The translations under genes were made by a program, and so were the position numbers. A model generated the notes under the pieces. That model worked only from the letters and a program-made list of their open reading frames with translations. It was not told the DNA's origin and did not search any database. From assembly GCA_007693965.1 (NCBI GenBank), contig RECQ01000042.1, positions 1-64,000 on the forward strand: a stretch of 64,000 bases of DNA, read 5' to 3'. The stretch comes from Phycisphaeraceae bacterium. GTDB taxonomy: Bacteria; Planctomycetota; Phycisphaerae; Phycisphaerales; UBA1924. Positions 17,051 through 28,909 of the stretch are shown here, piece after piece (position 1 is the first letter of the stretch; each line of letters begins with the position of its first letter).

Positions 17051-18220
17051 TCAGCGCCGCGGCGAGAGCTTCGCGATGACGCCGTCGCGAGTCGCGGTGT
17101 ACATGTCTCCGTTTTCGAAGGGCGCCACGATGATGCGCTCGATGCCGGGCAGACGGACGCGCTCGAGCACATCGCCACGATCCATGTCGAGCAGGGTGGC
17201 GTGCGATCCGTCCCAGGTGATGATGCGTCCATCACTGATGCCGACGACCCTGCCGCGGACGTCCGGTGAACTCCAGAGATGATCGCCTGTAGCGCCGTCA
17301 AGGGCGGTGAGCCCCTCGCCGGGAATCTCGATGTAGAGCGTGCCGTCGTGAATGACCGGCTGGGCCGTGATGGGCGCCTCGGCGCGGTGACGCCAGGAGA
17401 TGCGGCCTGAGACGGGGCTGAGGCAGTAGATGGACTGGTCGAGCCCGGCGACATACATGCCCTCTTCATCGCCGACGGGATTGTTGTCCAGCCCTCCGAA
17501 GATCTGATCGCGGGCGCGGGACGAACCACTGGCGGGGTCGATGATGATCATGTCGCCGCGACGGCTGACAGCGCCGACGAGGCCGTTGACGATCGTCGGG
17601 CGGGACTCGATGGCGCCGTCGAGCATGTAGCCCCAGTGGCGGTATCCGGTGGCGAGGTTGTGCCCGAGCACTTCGCCTCTGGACGTGCCAAATATGGCGA
17701 CGGAGCCGATGATGACTGGCTTGTTGTTCACCACGAGCGCGAGGTTCTGCCGGTCGAGCAGTTCGCCGGTGTCGATGCCGAGAACGAAGAGCTCGTTGTC
17801 GCTGGAGCAGAGGATGCGCTCGCCCACGCGCACGGTTCCGAAGAAGCGTGTGAGCCGTTGACCAAGCGGCGTGGACCAGCGGTTGCGGCCGGTGGCCTCC
17901 TCCATCAGCGTGACGGTGGTTCCGCTCTCCTGGACGACGATGACATCGTCGAAGACTTCGAAGTCGATGATGCGCCCGCCGCGGCTCATGACGGGGAAAC
18001 CGCGCCAGGTGATGCGGTAGCCGAGCGTGGCGTAGGCGTCGTGGTTGACGGGGGCTCGCTCCGCCCGTTGTGTGGCGGGAGCGGCGGCGCCGGGGCCTGT
18101 GGAAGAGAGACCGTTGCATCCGGCGCTGAGCGCCAGCAGCGCGCCCGCGGTCACCGCGCCAACAGCGCGAAGTGTGCGCCGTGCAACGCCGCTCGTCGAG
18201 ATATTCATGAGTCGTGACAT
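17051..18220 (-). CDS. PQQ-type beta-propeller lipoprotein
   Basis: A 389-aa predicted lipoprotein: a Tat/Sec-like N-terminus leads to the lipobox LSAGC (near residue 35). The rest shows repeated short strands with Gly-Trp patterns (GRNRWSTPLG, GRISWRHRAEAP, GDHLWSSPDV) typical of PQQ-like propeller blades as in BamB. It may act in outer-membrane protein assembly or as a sensor, but BamB identity is not shown by eye. Two starts (18220 or 18208) are possible; neither has a clear ribosome site. It precedes purH. Confidence 0.7.
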   Translation of the reverse strand: MSRLMNISTSGVARRTLRAVGAVTAGALLALSAGCNGLSSTGPGAAAPATQRAERAPVNHDAYATLGYRITWRGFPVMSRGGRIIDFEVFDDVIVVQESGTTVTLMEEATGRNRWSTPLGQRLTRFFGTVRVGERILCSSDNELFVLGIDTGELLDRQNLALVVNNKPVIIGSVAIFGTSRGEVLGHNLATGYRHWGYMLDGAIESRPTIVNGLVGAVSRRGDMIIIDPASGSSRARDQIFGGLDNNPVGDEEGMYVAGLDQSIYCLSPVSGRISWRHRAEAPITAQPVIHDGTLYIEIPGEGLTALDGATGDHLWSSPDVRGRVVGISDGRIITWDGSHATLLDMDRGDVLERVRLPGIERIIVAPFENGDMYTATRDGVIAKLSPRR

Positions 18221-18496
18221 CCTGTGCTTTCCCCGGACGCCGGCGCATCAGCCGCCGGGCCCGATCATGCAGACCAATTCATCGGGGGACGCCCCCGATC
18301 CCCCAGAAACGCCCCGCGCCCCCGGAATCGCCCTCGGTATCGCCCCCCGGGAATCGCCCCCGGAAAACTCTCCCGCCGCAACGCCTGCGGAACGGCTTCC
18401 ACGCGAACACCCCCCACCGCGACGCCGAGCAGAGCAGTATCCGGCCCCCCTTCTATCCGGTCAACCCGCTCGAAGGTTCGCGGCTATCCTCCCCGC
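18221..18496 (+). other. Region upstream of riboflavin synthase
   Basis: A C-rich stretch with three degenerate copies of a 13-nt unit (AATCGCCCCCGG-like) near 18325-18363. No FMN riboswitch consensus and no convincing promoter were recognised. The open frame through it is a compositional artefact. Confidence 0.4.
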
Positions 18497-19090
18497 GTGT
18501 TCACAGGACTCATTGAAGCCGTGGGACGCGTGGTCGAACTGGCGGAGTCCCCGGCGGGGCGGCGCCTGCGGATCGACCCCGGGGGCCTCGCCGGGCCCTT
18601 CCAGGAGGGAGAATCGATCGCCGTCTCCGGGTGCTGTCTGACGCTGGTGGGGACCGAGACGCCGCTGACGTTCGACGTGGTGGGCGAGACGCTGGCCCGC
18701 ACCACGATCGGCGGCCTCAGCGCCGGCGACCGGGTGAACCTGGAGCGGTCGGTGCGGCCGGAAACGCTGATGGGCGGCCACATCGTGCAGGGGCACGTGG
18801 ACGGTGTCGGCGAGGTGGTCCGCGTGCAGGACGACCCGCAGGACTGGCGCCTGACCCTCCGCTCCCCCGCCGACCTGCTGCCCTGCATCGTCCCGAAGGG
18901 GTCGGTGACGGTCGAGGGCGTCTCGCTGACCATCGCGCGGGTGGAAGGCGACATCCTCGAGATCGCGCTGATTCCGACCACGCTGGAGCGGACCACGCTG
19001 GGGGCTCTGGCGTCGGGCGACCGGTGCAATATCGAGACGGACATCGTGGCGCGGACGGTGGTTCACTGGCTGGGCCGACAGCAGAGTTGA
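18497..19090 (+). CDS. ribE: Riboflavin synthase alpha chain
   Basis: Converts two 6,7-dimethyl-8-ribityllumazine molecules into riboflavin. The start GTG gives the canonical MFTGLIEAVGRV. Two tandem lumazine-binding barrels are seen: residues about 1-95 (GCCLTLVG, FDVVGETLARTTIG, NLERSV, GGHIVQGHVDG) and 96-190 (SVTVEGVSLTIA, IPTTLERTTLG). It has 197 aa as expected. No Shine-Dalgarno sequence precedes the GTG, so the start is chosen on family alignment. No other rib gene is adjacent. Confidence 0.95.
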   Translation: MFTGLIEAVGRVVELAESPAGRRLRIDPGGLAGPFQEGESIAVSGCCLTLVGTETPLTFDVVGETLARTTIGGLSAGDRVNLERSVRPETLMGGHIVQGHVDGVGEVVRVQDDPQDWRLTLRSPADLLPCIVPKGSVTVEGVSLTIARVEGDILEIALIPTTLERTTLGALASGDRCNIETDIVARTVVHWLGRQQS

Positions 19091-19379
19091 ATGTCCTCAA
19101 TTCGCCCTTGGACAGCCAGGACCATCCGGGAGAACCAGATAAATGCAGTGCTTCGTTCCGCGGCAGGGAAGGAAGGGAATCTCATACATTTCCTCCCGGG
19201 CGCCGCAGGACAGATGATGGGGAATGGCACACATAAGAATCGCTCCATTGCACGAGGCGGCGACATGCAGTTCTTGCCGGGTCGCCCGCCGGAACGTTCA
19301 TCGCCGGGGTTGTTGTGATCGCGCTCAGGGCACATCGCCGCCCGCGGCCGCGGAATCCCGTCCGCAACGCAAAAAAACA

Positions 19380-19408
19380 TTGACTCCCCCCGGCCCCTGC
19401 AGTATAAG
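19380..19408 (+). promoter_or_regulatory. Promoter of the PEP-CTERM-like gene
   Basis: TTGACT (19380-19385) and TATAAG (19403-19408) are spaced by 17 nt, preceded by an A7 run. The mRNA leader would be about 110 nt. The rest of the 19091-19526 gap shows nothing recognisable. Confidence 0.6.
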
Positions 19409-19526
19409 AATATTGCCTCTTCGCATGGGGCAAGAACTCTGCATGGGATCACAGGCCTGGGCTTCGAACATCGGTTCGTCGGAAGCCTCAGGCGACACGT
19501 CACAAGGGAATTTGAAAGGGAGCGGT

Positions 19527-20681
19527 ATGAACATTCGCACGTCGTCGTGGCGCCTTGCGCCGAGCCTGTCCATCCTTGCCCTGTTCGCTTCGTTCTCACC
19601 CGCCGATGCGAGCATCATCTTCGAGAACCGTCCCCCCGGCAACGTCGGCGGGGGACAGTCGATCGGCGACAACTTCCCCGGTCACACCTTCCGCCTGCAC
19701 GAGCGAACCGAGGTTTCGGCCCTCGGCGCGTACGTCTCGGCCTTCTCCGATCAGTCCGTCTTCGCGGCCCTCTACAGGGTCGCCACGCCCGACACGCTGC
19801 CGGATGTCATCAACGAATCCAACTTCCTTGGCGCGACGCTCCTGAACGTCGGCGCCAGCGCCGGCGTCCCCTCTGATGTCTCCGGACCTATTTCCCTCAT
19901 GCTCGAACCCGGCTGGTACTCGATCCTCACCGGAAGGGGACGCCACGGCGCCACGGCGTTCCAATTCGGCGTCAGCCTCAACAACACCGGCACGGCGGCG
20001 CACCCCGATTCATGGGGCAACGCCTACACCATCAACCCCGCCACCAACGCGCGCGTACTGAGCTCGGCTACGACGCGCTACTTTGTCGAGGGCGGCGTTC
20101 TGCCCCCCGCGCCGACAGATCCCTACGCCTTCAAGTTCGAAACCGCGCGCTCCCACGCGCGATGGTCCTCGTCAAGCTTTTTCATCAACGATTCGACCTT
20201 CTGGGGCACTCGTTTCGACATCACCGAAACCACATTCATCGATGAGGCTTCGAGCTGGCTTCGCAGCGGAAACGGCTCCATCTTCTACGCGATCGTCGAG
20301 CTTTCATCCCCCGGCGCCAACCCTCCTTTGCCGACCGATCCCGGGTTCGCATCCTCCGTCGTCGCCTCCGCGCTCGTCGATGTCGGGGCCGGATCAGACG
20401 AATACGCCGCCGACTTCGGAGGCCTCGAACTTGCGCCCGGCTCCTACGCGCTTGTCCTCGGGACCGGCCTCTTCGGCGCCACCGGCTCGGCCAACATCAT
20501 GGAGGTGAGCGACCAGATCCTCCCCTCCGAGAGCCTCAATTGGTTCGGAACCAACTGGAGCTCCGGCCCACCCATCAACTACCGTTTCGCGATCTCCGGA
20601 ACGATCATCCCCACTCCCGGCGCCGCCGCTCTCGCCATCATCGCCTTCTCCATGACGCGCCGCCGGCCCACCCGCGGCTGA
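19527..20681 (+). CDS. Exported protein with PEP-CTERM-like sorting signal
   Basis: A 384-aa secreted protein of unknown function. The ATG at 19527 follows AAAGGGAG and gives a signal peptide ending near Ala-Ser-Ala; the upstream open frame is discarded. The body is rich in Gly, Ser, Asn and beta-prone segments with two similar halves: FRLHERTEVSALGAYVSAF...GWYSILTG and FDITETTFIDEASSWL...GSYALVLGTG. This suggests a repeated beta-sandwich. The C-terminus IPTPGAAALAIIAF followed by TRRRPTRG is a PEP-CTERM-type tripartite signal (short motif, TM helix, basic tail), implying sortase-like processing and surface display. Confidence 0.75.
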   Translation: MNIRTSSWRLAPSLSILALFASFSPADASIIFENRPPGNVGGGQSIGDNFPGHTFRLHERTEVSALGAYVSAFSDQSVFAALYRVATPDTLPDVINESNFLGATLLNVGASAGVPSDVSGPISLMLEPGWYSILTGRGRHGATAFQFGVSLNNTGTAAHPDSWGNAYTINPATNARVLSSATTRYFVEGGVLPPAPTDPYAFKFETARSHARWSSSSFFINDSTFWGTRFDITETTFIDEASSWLRSGNGSIFYAIVELSSPGANPPLPTDPGFASSVVASALVDVGAGSDEYAADFGGLELAPGSYALVLGTGLFGATGSANIMEVSDQILPSESLNWFGTNWSSGPPINYRFAISGTIIPTPGAAALAIIAFSMTRRRPTRG

Positions 20682-20725
20682 TCGCCCGGACCGCCGCCGG
20701 CGGCGACGAATGATCCGGAGATCAG

Positions 20726-21619
20726 TCAGTCCAGCGGGCTGTGGTGGGTGAGCACAGGCTGGTCAGTACGCATGTGCCGCATCGGCCCGGCCACGCCGCG
20801 GCGGCGGGGCGGGGCCTGGTCGAGGGCGTCGCGGATGAACTGGATGAATGTGGCGGCGGCGGAGGTCCACTCATGCTGCTCGGCTTCGTGGAGGCGTTCG
20901 CTGAGTGTGCGCTCGTCGCGGCGCCGGTAGAGCAGTTTGTAGGCGCGTTTCAGCTCGTTGCGCTCTACAGGTGAGAAGCGGCCGCTGCGCGTGAGGCCGA
21001 CGCGGTTCAGTCCGACAACGGTGTTCACGCCGGCGGTGATGACATAGGGCGGGATGTGCATGCTTACGGCGGAGAGGCCCTGGAACATCACCAGCTCCCC
21101 CACCATGCAGAACTGGTGGACCATCACGCCGCCGGAGAGGAAGGCGCCGGCGCCGATGTGGGCGTGGCCGGCGATGCCGACGTTGTTGGCGAGCGTGGCG
21201 GCGTTCCCGACGACGGCGTTGTGGCCGATGTGCGAGCCGCACATGAGGAAGCACCCATCGCCGAGGCGGGTCGGGTGCTCATCGCCGACGCTGCGGTTGA
21301 TGGTGACGTGCTCGCGGATGATGTTGTTGTCGCCGATGATGACGCGTCCGGGGACGGCGGGGTCGTACTTGCGGTCCTGGGGGTCGCCGCCGAGGACGGC
21401 ATAGGGATGCACATCGTTGCCGGCGCCGAGGGTGGTGTGCTCGAGCACGATGGCGCGAGGGCGGAGGCGGGTTCGGTCGCCGATCTTCGAGTGGGCGCCG
21501 ACGATGCAGCCGGCGCCGATTTCACAGCCGGCGCCGATCTCGGCGGTCGAATGAATGTCGGCGGTGGGATGGATGACGGTCTCGCGGTCTGTCAAGGTCA
21601 GAGGCTCCTCGGGACGCAT
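20726..21619 (-). CDS. lpxA: UDP-N-acetylglucosamine O-acyltransferase LpxA
   Basis: Transfers a 3-hydroxyacyl chain from ACP to UDP-GlcNAc, the first step of lipid A synthesis. A left-handed beta-helix of hexapeptide repeats fills residues about 15-200 (IHPTADIHSTAEIGAGCEIG, LGGDPQDRKY, IREHVTINRS, CGSHIGHNAVVG). The conserved His region (GSHIGHNA, HAHIGAGAFLSGG) and a helical C-terminal domain match the family. The length of 297 aa is slightly long because of a Pro/Arg tail. It stands alone rather than with lpxD and fabZ. It indicates an outer membrane with lipid A-like lipids. Confidence 0.93.
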   Translation of the reverse strand: MRPEEPLTLTDRETVIHPTADIHSTAEIGAGCEIGAGCIVGAHSKIGDRTRLRPRAIVLEHTTLGAGNDVHPYAVLGGDPQDRKYDPAVPGRVIIGDNNIIREHVTINRSVGDEHPTRLGDGCFLMCGSHIGHNAVVGNAATLANNVGIAGHAHIGAGAFLSGGVMVHQFCMVGELVMFQGLSAVSMHIPPYVITAGVNTVVGLNRVGLTRSGRFSPVERNELKRAYKLLYRRRDERTLSERLHEAEQHEWTSAAATFIQFIRDALDQAPPRRRGVAGPMRHMRTDQPVLTHHSPLD

Positions 21620-21744
21620 CGCGTGATCCTGCGAACTGACAGTGTATCCCGCACCGGGGCCGATCGCGTCCGGGCCAGACGGCGGCGAGGTTGTGGCGGT
21701 CGGCCCGGGGGCGGAGTCAATGCTGAAGCGCCGATTCTGGGGGG

Positions 21745-21871
21745 CTCACGCAGAGCCGCTGAGTTCGCGGAGCGGAGAGGAGATGTGGGAGGTGGACCGG
21801 GGTATAGATTGGCATTCAAGCATAGTCACTGCGCCCTTCTCTTCTCTGCGAACTCTGCGCCTCTGCGTGAG
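21745..21871. repeat. Long inverted repeat (copy c)
   Basis: Arms 21745-21782 and 21832-21871 begin with CTCACGCAGAG and pair over about 38 nt, including GAGTTCGC, around a 50-nt core. It lies between lpxA and the 5S terminator. Confidence 0.8.
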
Positions 21872-21884
21872 ATGAGATTCTGGT

Positions 21885-21926
21885 TAAATGAAAAGGACCC
21901 GACCAGGTTTACCTGATCGGGTCCAT
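21885..21926 (-). terminator. Terminator of the rRNA unit
   Basis: On the minus strand a 13-bp stem (GGACCCGATCAGG against CCTGGTCGGGTCC, one G-T pair) with a TAAA loop is followed by TTTTCATTT. It begins a few nt after the 5S rRNA 3' end. Confidence 0.85.
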
Positions 21927-21930
21927 AAAT

Positions 21931-22036
21931 GTCGGCGATGACCTACTTTCCCGCAGAACAGTATCATCGGCGGCCCGGGCTTAACTGCTGTGTTCGGGAT
22001 GGGAACAGGTGTCTCCCCGGACCTATTGTCACCGAC
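21931..22036 (-). rRNA. rrf: 5S ribosomal RNA
   Basis: Read on the minus strand it has the universal 5S core CCCATCCCGAACACAGCAG, followed by a GCGGGAAAGTAGGTC segment. The terminal helix is GTCGGTGAC against GTCATCGCCGAC. About 106 nt. It follows the 23S gene after a 160-nt spacer. Confidence 0.93.
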
Positions 22037-22196
22037 AAGCCTCGGCGTCCCTTTGGGGGGACGCCGGAGCGGAATGTGCCGGATTGAACGCGTGACGCAC
22101 AGCGTCGAAAACGAACAAGTGTGTTGTGTTGCGCTTGTGAGCGCGTCAGTGGTTGTCGCCGATGGTCTCAAGGGAGACGATTCGGCGGCGCCTGGT

Positions 22197-24978
<2,782 letters not shown>

Positions 24979-25399
24979 CAACCGGACGCCGACTTCATGA
25001 CCGCTCCCCGCGTGCTTTCACACACGGCTCGCGACACTTCGACGACGCCAACCAACGCATCAAGCGCACTCACAACATACGTCATGCTTACAAACTACTT
25101 ACTACTAAAAAAACGAAGTTCACATCTCCGCCGACCCGTGTCGGCTTCAATGCGTTTTCGCCTTCGGCGTTCGATTCTCGATGCAAACTCCACCGGGGTT
25201 CCCAACTTGTTGACGCACGGACAAAGCCGCGCGCCGACGGAAGACCCAATGTCGGGATCCGATGGAGCCGCGTTACGCGTTCATATCCGGTTGTCAAAGA
25301 AATCTGGTCACAGACAGCGGCGTAGTCCCGACCGATCGAAATCGGGTCGAAAACCCATCTCTGCTGTGTCCGGAGTCCCCTTTCAGGACTGGATCGAAG

Positions 25400-25427
25400 A
25401 GTGTATCGACCCCCAACGGTCTGTCAA
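25400..25427 (-). promoter_or_regulatory. Candidate promoter of the 23S-5S unit
   Basis: On the minus strand TTGACA (25427-25422) and TACACT (25405-25400) are 16 nt apart, with an AT-rich patch upstream (25450-25465). It would give a leader of about 415 nt before 23S, with a GCCGACNNGGGTCGGC hairpin near 25130. It is the only strong candidate in the 500-nt gap and implies independent transcription without 16S. Confidence 0.5.
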
Positions 25428-25486
25428 GCGGCCTGGGGGTAGATCTTCACAAAATTACGAAAGTCCCCCCGTTTCTCATCCGGTGC

Positions 25487-27520
25487 TCAGTTTCTGAATC
25501 CGTCCAGCTGCCGACCCGGCTCCGAACGCTGGTCACGGGGCTCCTCGCGGGGCGCCTGTCGGCCGGGGCGGGCGCGGCCGTCGGCGCCATCGGTCTGCCC
25601 TTCCGGGGTGCGGACCACGGCGGTCCGGCCGGTCTCAGCGCTGCGGCGGAGGCGGGTCAGACGCTCGGACTGGCGGTCGCGTTCGGGCTGGCGCACCACA
25701 AGCTCGCCGGTGGGATCGCGGAGCACGGCCTGGAGGGCCTCGCCCTGGCCGCGGGCGGCGAGTTCGCTCACATCCACCAGGTACCACCCGGCGACGCGGA
25801 AGGGCAGTGTGCCCTCAAGGCGCATCTGTTCGACGACTTTCGACGTCCCTTCGTCTTCTTCGATGACGAAGTAGGGCAGGTCGAGCTGTTCGAGGCGGAG
25901 CGCTCCGGAAACGGCGTCTCCGGGCTCGAGGGTGACTCGATCGCTCCGCCAGTAGCCGTTGAAGAAGCGAAAGATCTCGGCGCTGACGTTGGGTGACTGG
26001 ACGCCACGCCCGATCCCGCCGCCAAGACTGGCGTTGGTGATGAAGAGGTAGGAATCCTCATCGATGGCGACGGGCTGTGACCAGGGCGAAGCGTCGCTGC
26101 GGAGGATGGTGGATTCGCCGAACTGACGGATGTCTTCGTGCAGGGTGGCGCCGTGACCAAAGAGGGGATTGGGGGTGACGACGCGGAATCGGTAGCGATA
26201 GGTGGCGCCGGGACGGGCCGAGATGTCATGGGCCCAGAGGCGCATGTCGGCGCTGTCGCGGAGCCTTCCGACCGGCGCCGCCAACGCATCGCGCGCGGGG
26301 TCAAGCATCCGCACGCCCGCGGGATCGACACCCTGGTCGCGGAGGCTCTGGGCGATGACATCCCGACGTGCGCGCAGCTCATCGAGTCGGCGCGTGAGGC
26401 CGTCGCGGCGCTGCTGCATGCCGGTGGAGGTGGTGTTCGGTCTGCGATCGCGTTCGCCGGGCGACCCGCCGCCGCCGGGGCCGGTGATCTGCCCCATTGC
26501 CGGAGGGCTGCTGGATGCAGGGGGCGCCATGGACTGCCTGCCGAGGTTGTCGAGCTGCTCCTGGATCTGAGTGATCTCGCGGTTGACGCTCTGGAAGTCG
26601 CGCCGAAGCCGATCGACTTCACCGAGCTGTGCGCGGGCCATCTGGGCGTCGGCGGGTGGCAGCCACGGATCGCCGGCGATCATGCCAAGCGGACGGGGCC
26701 TCAGGATCGCGCGGCCGTTCTCACGGGCGAGCTGGGCGAGGGTGCGATTGTCGCTGAGCGTCTGAATGTTCTGCAGGCGATCGCGCAGTGTGAATCGGCC
26801 GGGCAACGGGGGAAGCAATTCTTCGGGGCCGTAGGCGCCATCGGGGTAGATCTCCTGTCGATAGAGCTCGACGTCGACGATTTCCAGCACGCTGCTCCAC
26901 CACAGCTCGGGAAGCCGCTGAACATCGGCGTCGGGGGACGGATCCGCTCGGAGGGCGGCCACGAGCGAGCCGGCGTCGAAGGATGACTCGATGGTCACCT
27001 TCTGGAGATCGAAGGGCTGATCGGAGGGGAGATACTCGGCGACATCGCGCAGTTCGGGGCGCTGGGCGATGAGCAGCGGATCGACGGCGCCGCCCATGGT
27101 GTTCACCATGGGCCTGTCGGGCCGGGGAAGCCGGGGCGGATCGACGCGCAGGGCCTGGACACCCGTGAGCGTGCCGATCTCGCCATCGGCGCCTTCCTGC
27201 TGACCGAAGGGTATCCCCTGAGCGAACTGCGCCACGGGCTGTTCGAGCGAATTGAGGAACTCACTGACGTAATCGGGGACGGGGACGCGGGCCTGCTCTG
27301 CGGGCTCGTTGTCGCGGATGCGGGCGAGTTGGCGTTGGGCCTGCTCGGCGATGCGCGCGTGGGCGCGGTCGATGGGGACGCCATCCTCGGAGCCGACCTT
27401 GACGGTGTTGCCGCCACCGACAAACTGCAGGGCCAGAACGGCGAGCAGCGTGACAACCATGACTGCGAGAAAGATCTTCTCGACGTGCTGTTCGATGGGT
27501 TTGATCCCTTTGAGCTTCAT
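25487..27520 (-). CDS. Membrane-anchored protein of the PilMN operon, function unknown
   Basis: A 677-aa protein with one N-terminal transmembrane helix (IFLAVMVVTLLAVLALQFVGG, residues 17-35) and a large periplasmic part. The region around 310-400 is a predicted coiled coil (EVDRLRRDFQSVNREITQIQEQL, then RRDGLTRRLDELRARRDVI) split by a Pro/Gly-rich linker. C-terminal segments contain ATYRYRFRVVTPNPLFG, which looks like a beta domain. As the third gene of the operon with PilMN and a PilO-like protein, it probably belongs to the same inner-membrane assembly platform, but no named family is recognised. AGAGGAACAGG precedes the ATG. The end is Arg-rich and low in complexity. Confidence 0.65.
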   Translation of the reverse strand: MKLKGIKPIEQHVEKIFLAVMVVTLLAVLALQFVGGGNTVKVGSEDGVPIDRAHARIAEQAQRQLARIRDNEPAEQARVPVPDYVSEFLNSLEQPVAQFAQGIPFGQQEGADGEIGTLTGVQALRVDPPRLPRPDRPMVNTMGGAVDPLLIAQRPELRDVAEYLPSDQPFDLQKVTIESSFDAGSLVAALRADPSPDADVQRLPELWWSSVLEIVDVELYRQEIYPDGAYGPEELLPPLPGRFTLRDRLQNIQTLSDNRTLAQLARENGRAILRPRPLGMIAGDPWLPPADAQMARAQLGEVDRLRRDFQSVNREITQIQEQLDNLGRQSMAPPASSSPPAMGQITGPGGGGSPGERDRRPNTTSTGMQQRRDGLTRRLDELRARRDVIAQSLRDQGVDPAGVRMLDPARDALAAPVGRLRDSADMRLWAHDISARPGATYRYRFRVVTPNPLFGHGATLHEDIRQFGESTILRSDASPWSQPVAIDEDSYLFITNASLGGGIGRGVQSPNVSAEIFRFFNGYWRSDRVTLEPGDAVSGALRLEQLDLPYFVIEEDEGTSKVVEQMRLEGTLPFRVAGWYLVDVSELAARGQGEALQAVLRDPTGELVVRQPERDRQSERLTRLRRSAETGRTAVVRTPEGQTDGADGRARPGRQAPREEPRDQRSEPGRQLDGFRN

Positions 27521-27574
27521 GCCTGTTCCTCTGGCGACCCGTGGCCGCGTCTGTGCCGGACTATCCCGGAATGC

Positions 27575-28909
27575 TCAGAACTCGATGTTCGATGCGCCGG
27601 ACGCTCCGCCGCCTTCGCCCACACCCACGGCGTTGCGCACCTCGGGGGGCATCAGCCTGGACATCCACGAGCGGAGCCACAGCGTCTCGACGGTGATGCG
27701 GGCGCGTACGACGTGGTCCGCGCCATAGACATACCCCTGCGCGAGCGCAGACTGGTGGTCCACGTGCTCGATGTCAATATCGATCACGGTCATGAAATTG
27801 ACGGCCGAGAAGCCGTTGATGAGATCGATAATCTTGTCGCTGGCGACGATCAGCGTGAGCTCCGCGTAGCGGGTGTCGTAGAGCGGATTGGGCCGGAGGG
27901 GCCAGCCGGCGCGGCCGGTGATCGAGGCGTCGAAATTGCGTGAGATCTCGCTTGAGATATTGCCGCCGGTGGACGGCGTGGCGCCTGCCTCGTCAAATCT
28001 CCACGGGTTGACCCGGATCCGCTCTACGCGCTTGACGGCGGCTTCGGGAACGAAGCGGGGCGCGCCGGTGTCAGGGTCGATGTTGGCCCTGGCGATGGCG
28101 GCGAGCAGATCTTCATGCACCCAGAGGCGGTGCTGCCAGTCCCAGATGGTCGGAAGCGTGGGCAGTGACGCCTCGGTCCAGGGTGAAACTCCGGCGAAAA
28201 CGCTCATGTCGGCGTAGAACGATGAATCCTGGGCCCGTTGGCGATACAGGCTGAGGCGCTCGGCGGTGAGGCGTTCGCGCAGCTCGCGCTGATCCTCCTC
28301 GTCCATGACGGTGCGGCCATCGGTCATGAGGCGGCTGCGCTCCTGATCCCAGCGGCTCTGAAGCTGCTGCAGGACGACCTGCGGACTCGGCGGCGCGCCG
28401 GCCCCGTTGCGTCGGAGCGCCTGGCGATGGGCTTCGATCCATGCGGAACTGACTTCCTGGCGCAGTCGCGTCTCGCGCCCGGAGTCGGGTTCGGGAAAGA
28501 GGCCGGGGGGCTTCTCGCCATTGTCGATCATGACCAGCGCCTCATCAACGGTGGGCCCGAGCAGGATGCGCTTGCCCTCTCGATTCCGGCGCTCCGCGAC
28601 AACGCGGAACTCTTCACTCTGGTTACTCAGATCCTCAATGCGCTCGCGGATCAGATCGATGGTGGGCTGATTGGGCGGGCGCGTGAACTCGATCGCCGGC
28701 TCGGTGGGATCGAGCGAGGGGATCCTGAAGCGCGCGCTGATCTGCTGAATTGCGCGGTAGTCCTCATCGACTTCGCTCTGCACCTGGTTGCGAAGACCGG
28801 TGCTCATGCGCGCGCTCAGGAAGAGAAGCGTGGGCAGCGCGATGATGGCGACGGCGGCGATGATGACGATCGCCAGATTTGATTTGATCCATCCAAGGGC
28901 CTTGTTCAT
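27575..28909 (-). CDS. PilO-like inner-membrane protein
   Basis: A 444-aa bitopic membrane protein: a short cytoplasmic start (MNKALGWIKSN), one TM helix (about 12-33) and a helical periplasmic region (GLRNQVQSEVDEDYRAIQQI), the topology of PilO/GspM. The start at 28909 is chosen because it overlaps the PilMN stop as ATGA and has GGGAGGA 6 nt upstream; an ATG 15 nt earlier has no such support. In type IV pilus machines PilO pairs with PilN to link PilM to the outer-membrane complex. This protein is about twice the size of a classical PilO, so the assignment rests on topology and context. Confidence 0.6.
   Translation of the reverse strand: MNKALGWIKSNLAIVIIAAVAIIALPTLLFLSARMSTGLRNQVQSEVDEDYRAIQQISARFRIPSLDPTEPAIEFTRPPNQPTIDLIRERIEDLSNQSEEFRVVAERRNREGKRILLGPTVDEALVMIDNGEKPPGLFPEPDSGRETRLRQEVSSAWIEAHRQALRRNGAGAPPSPQVVLQQLQSRWDQERSRLMTDGRTVMDEEDQRELRERLTAERLSLYRQRAQDSSFYADMSVFAGVSPWTEASLPTLPTIWDWQHRLWVHEDLLAAIARANIDPDTGAPRFVPEAAVKRVERIRVNPWRFDEAGATPSTGGNISSEISRNFDASITGRAGWPLRPNPLYDTRYAELTLIVASDKIIDLINGFSAVNFMTVIDIDIEHVDHQSALAQGYVYGADHVVRARITVETLWLRSWMSRLMPPEVRNAVGVGEGGGASGASNIEF

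Noticed and set aside
18221-18496. FMN riboswitch before riboflavin synthase
   Set aside because: The conserved RFN helices and loop sequences are not recognisable; only C-rich direct repeats are seen.
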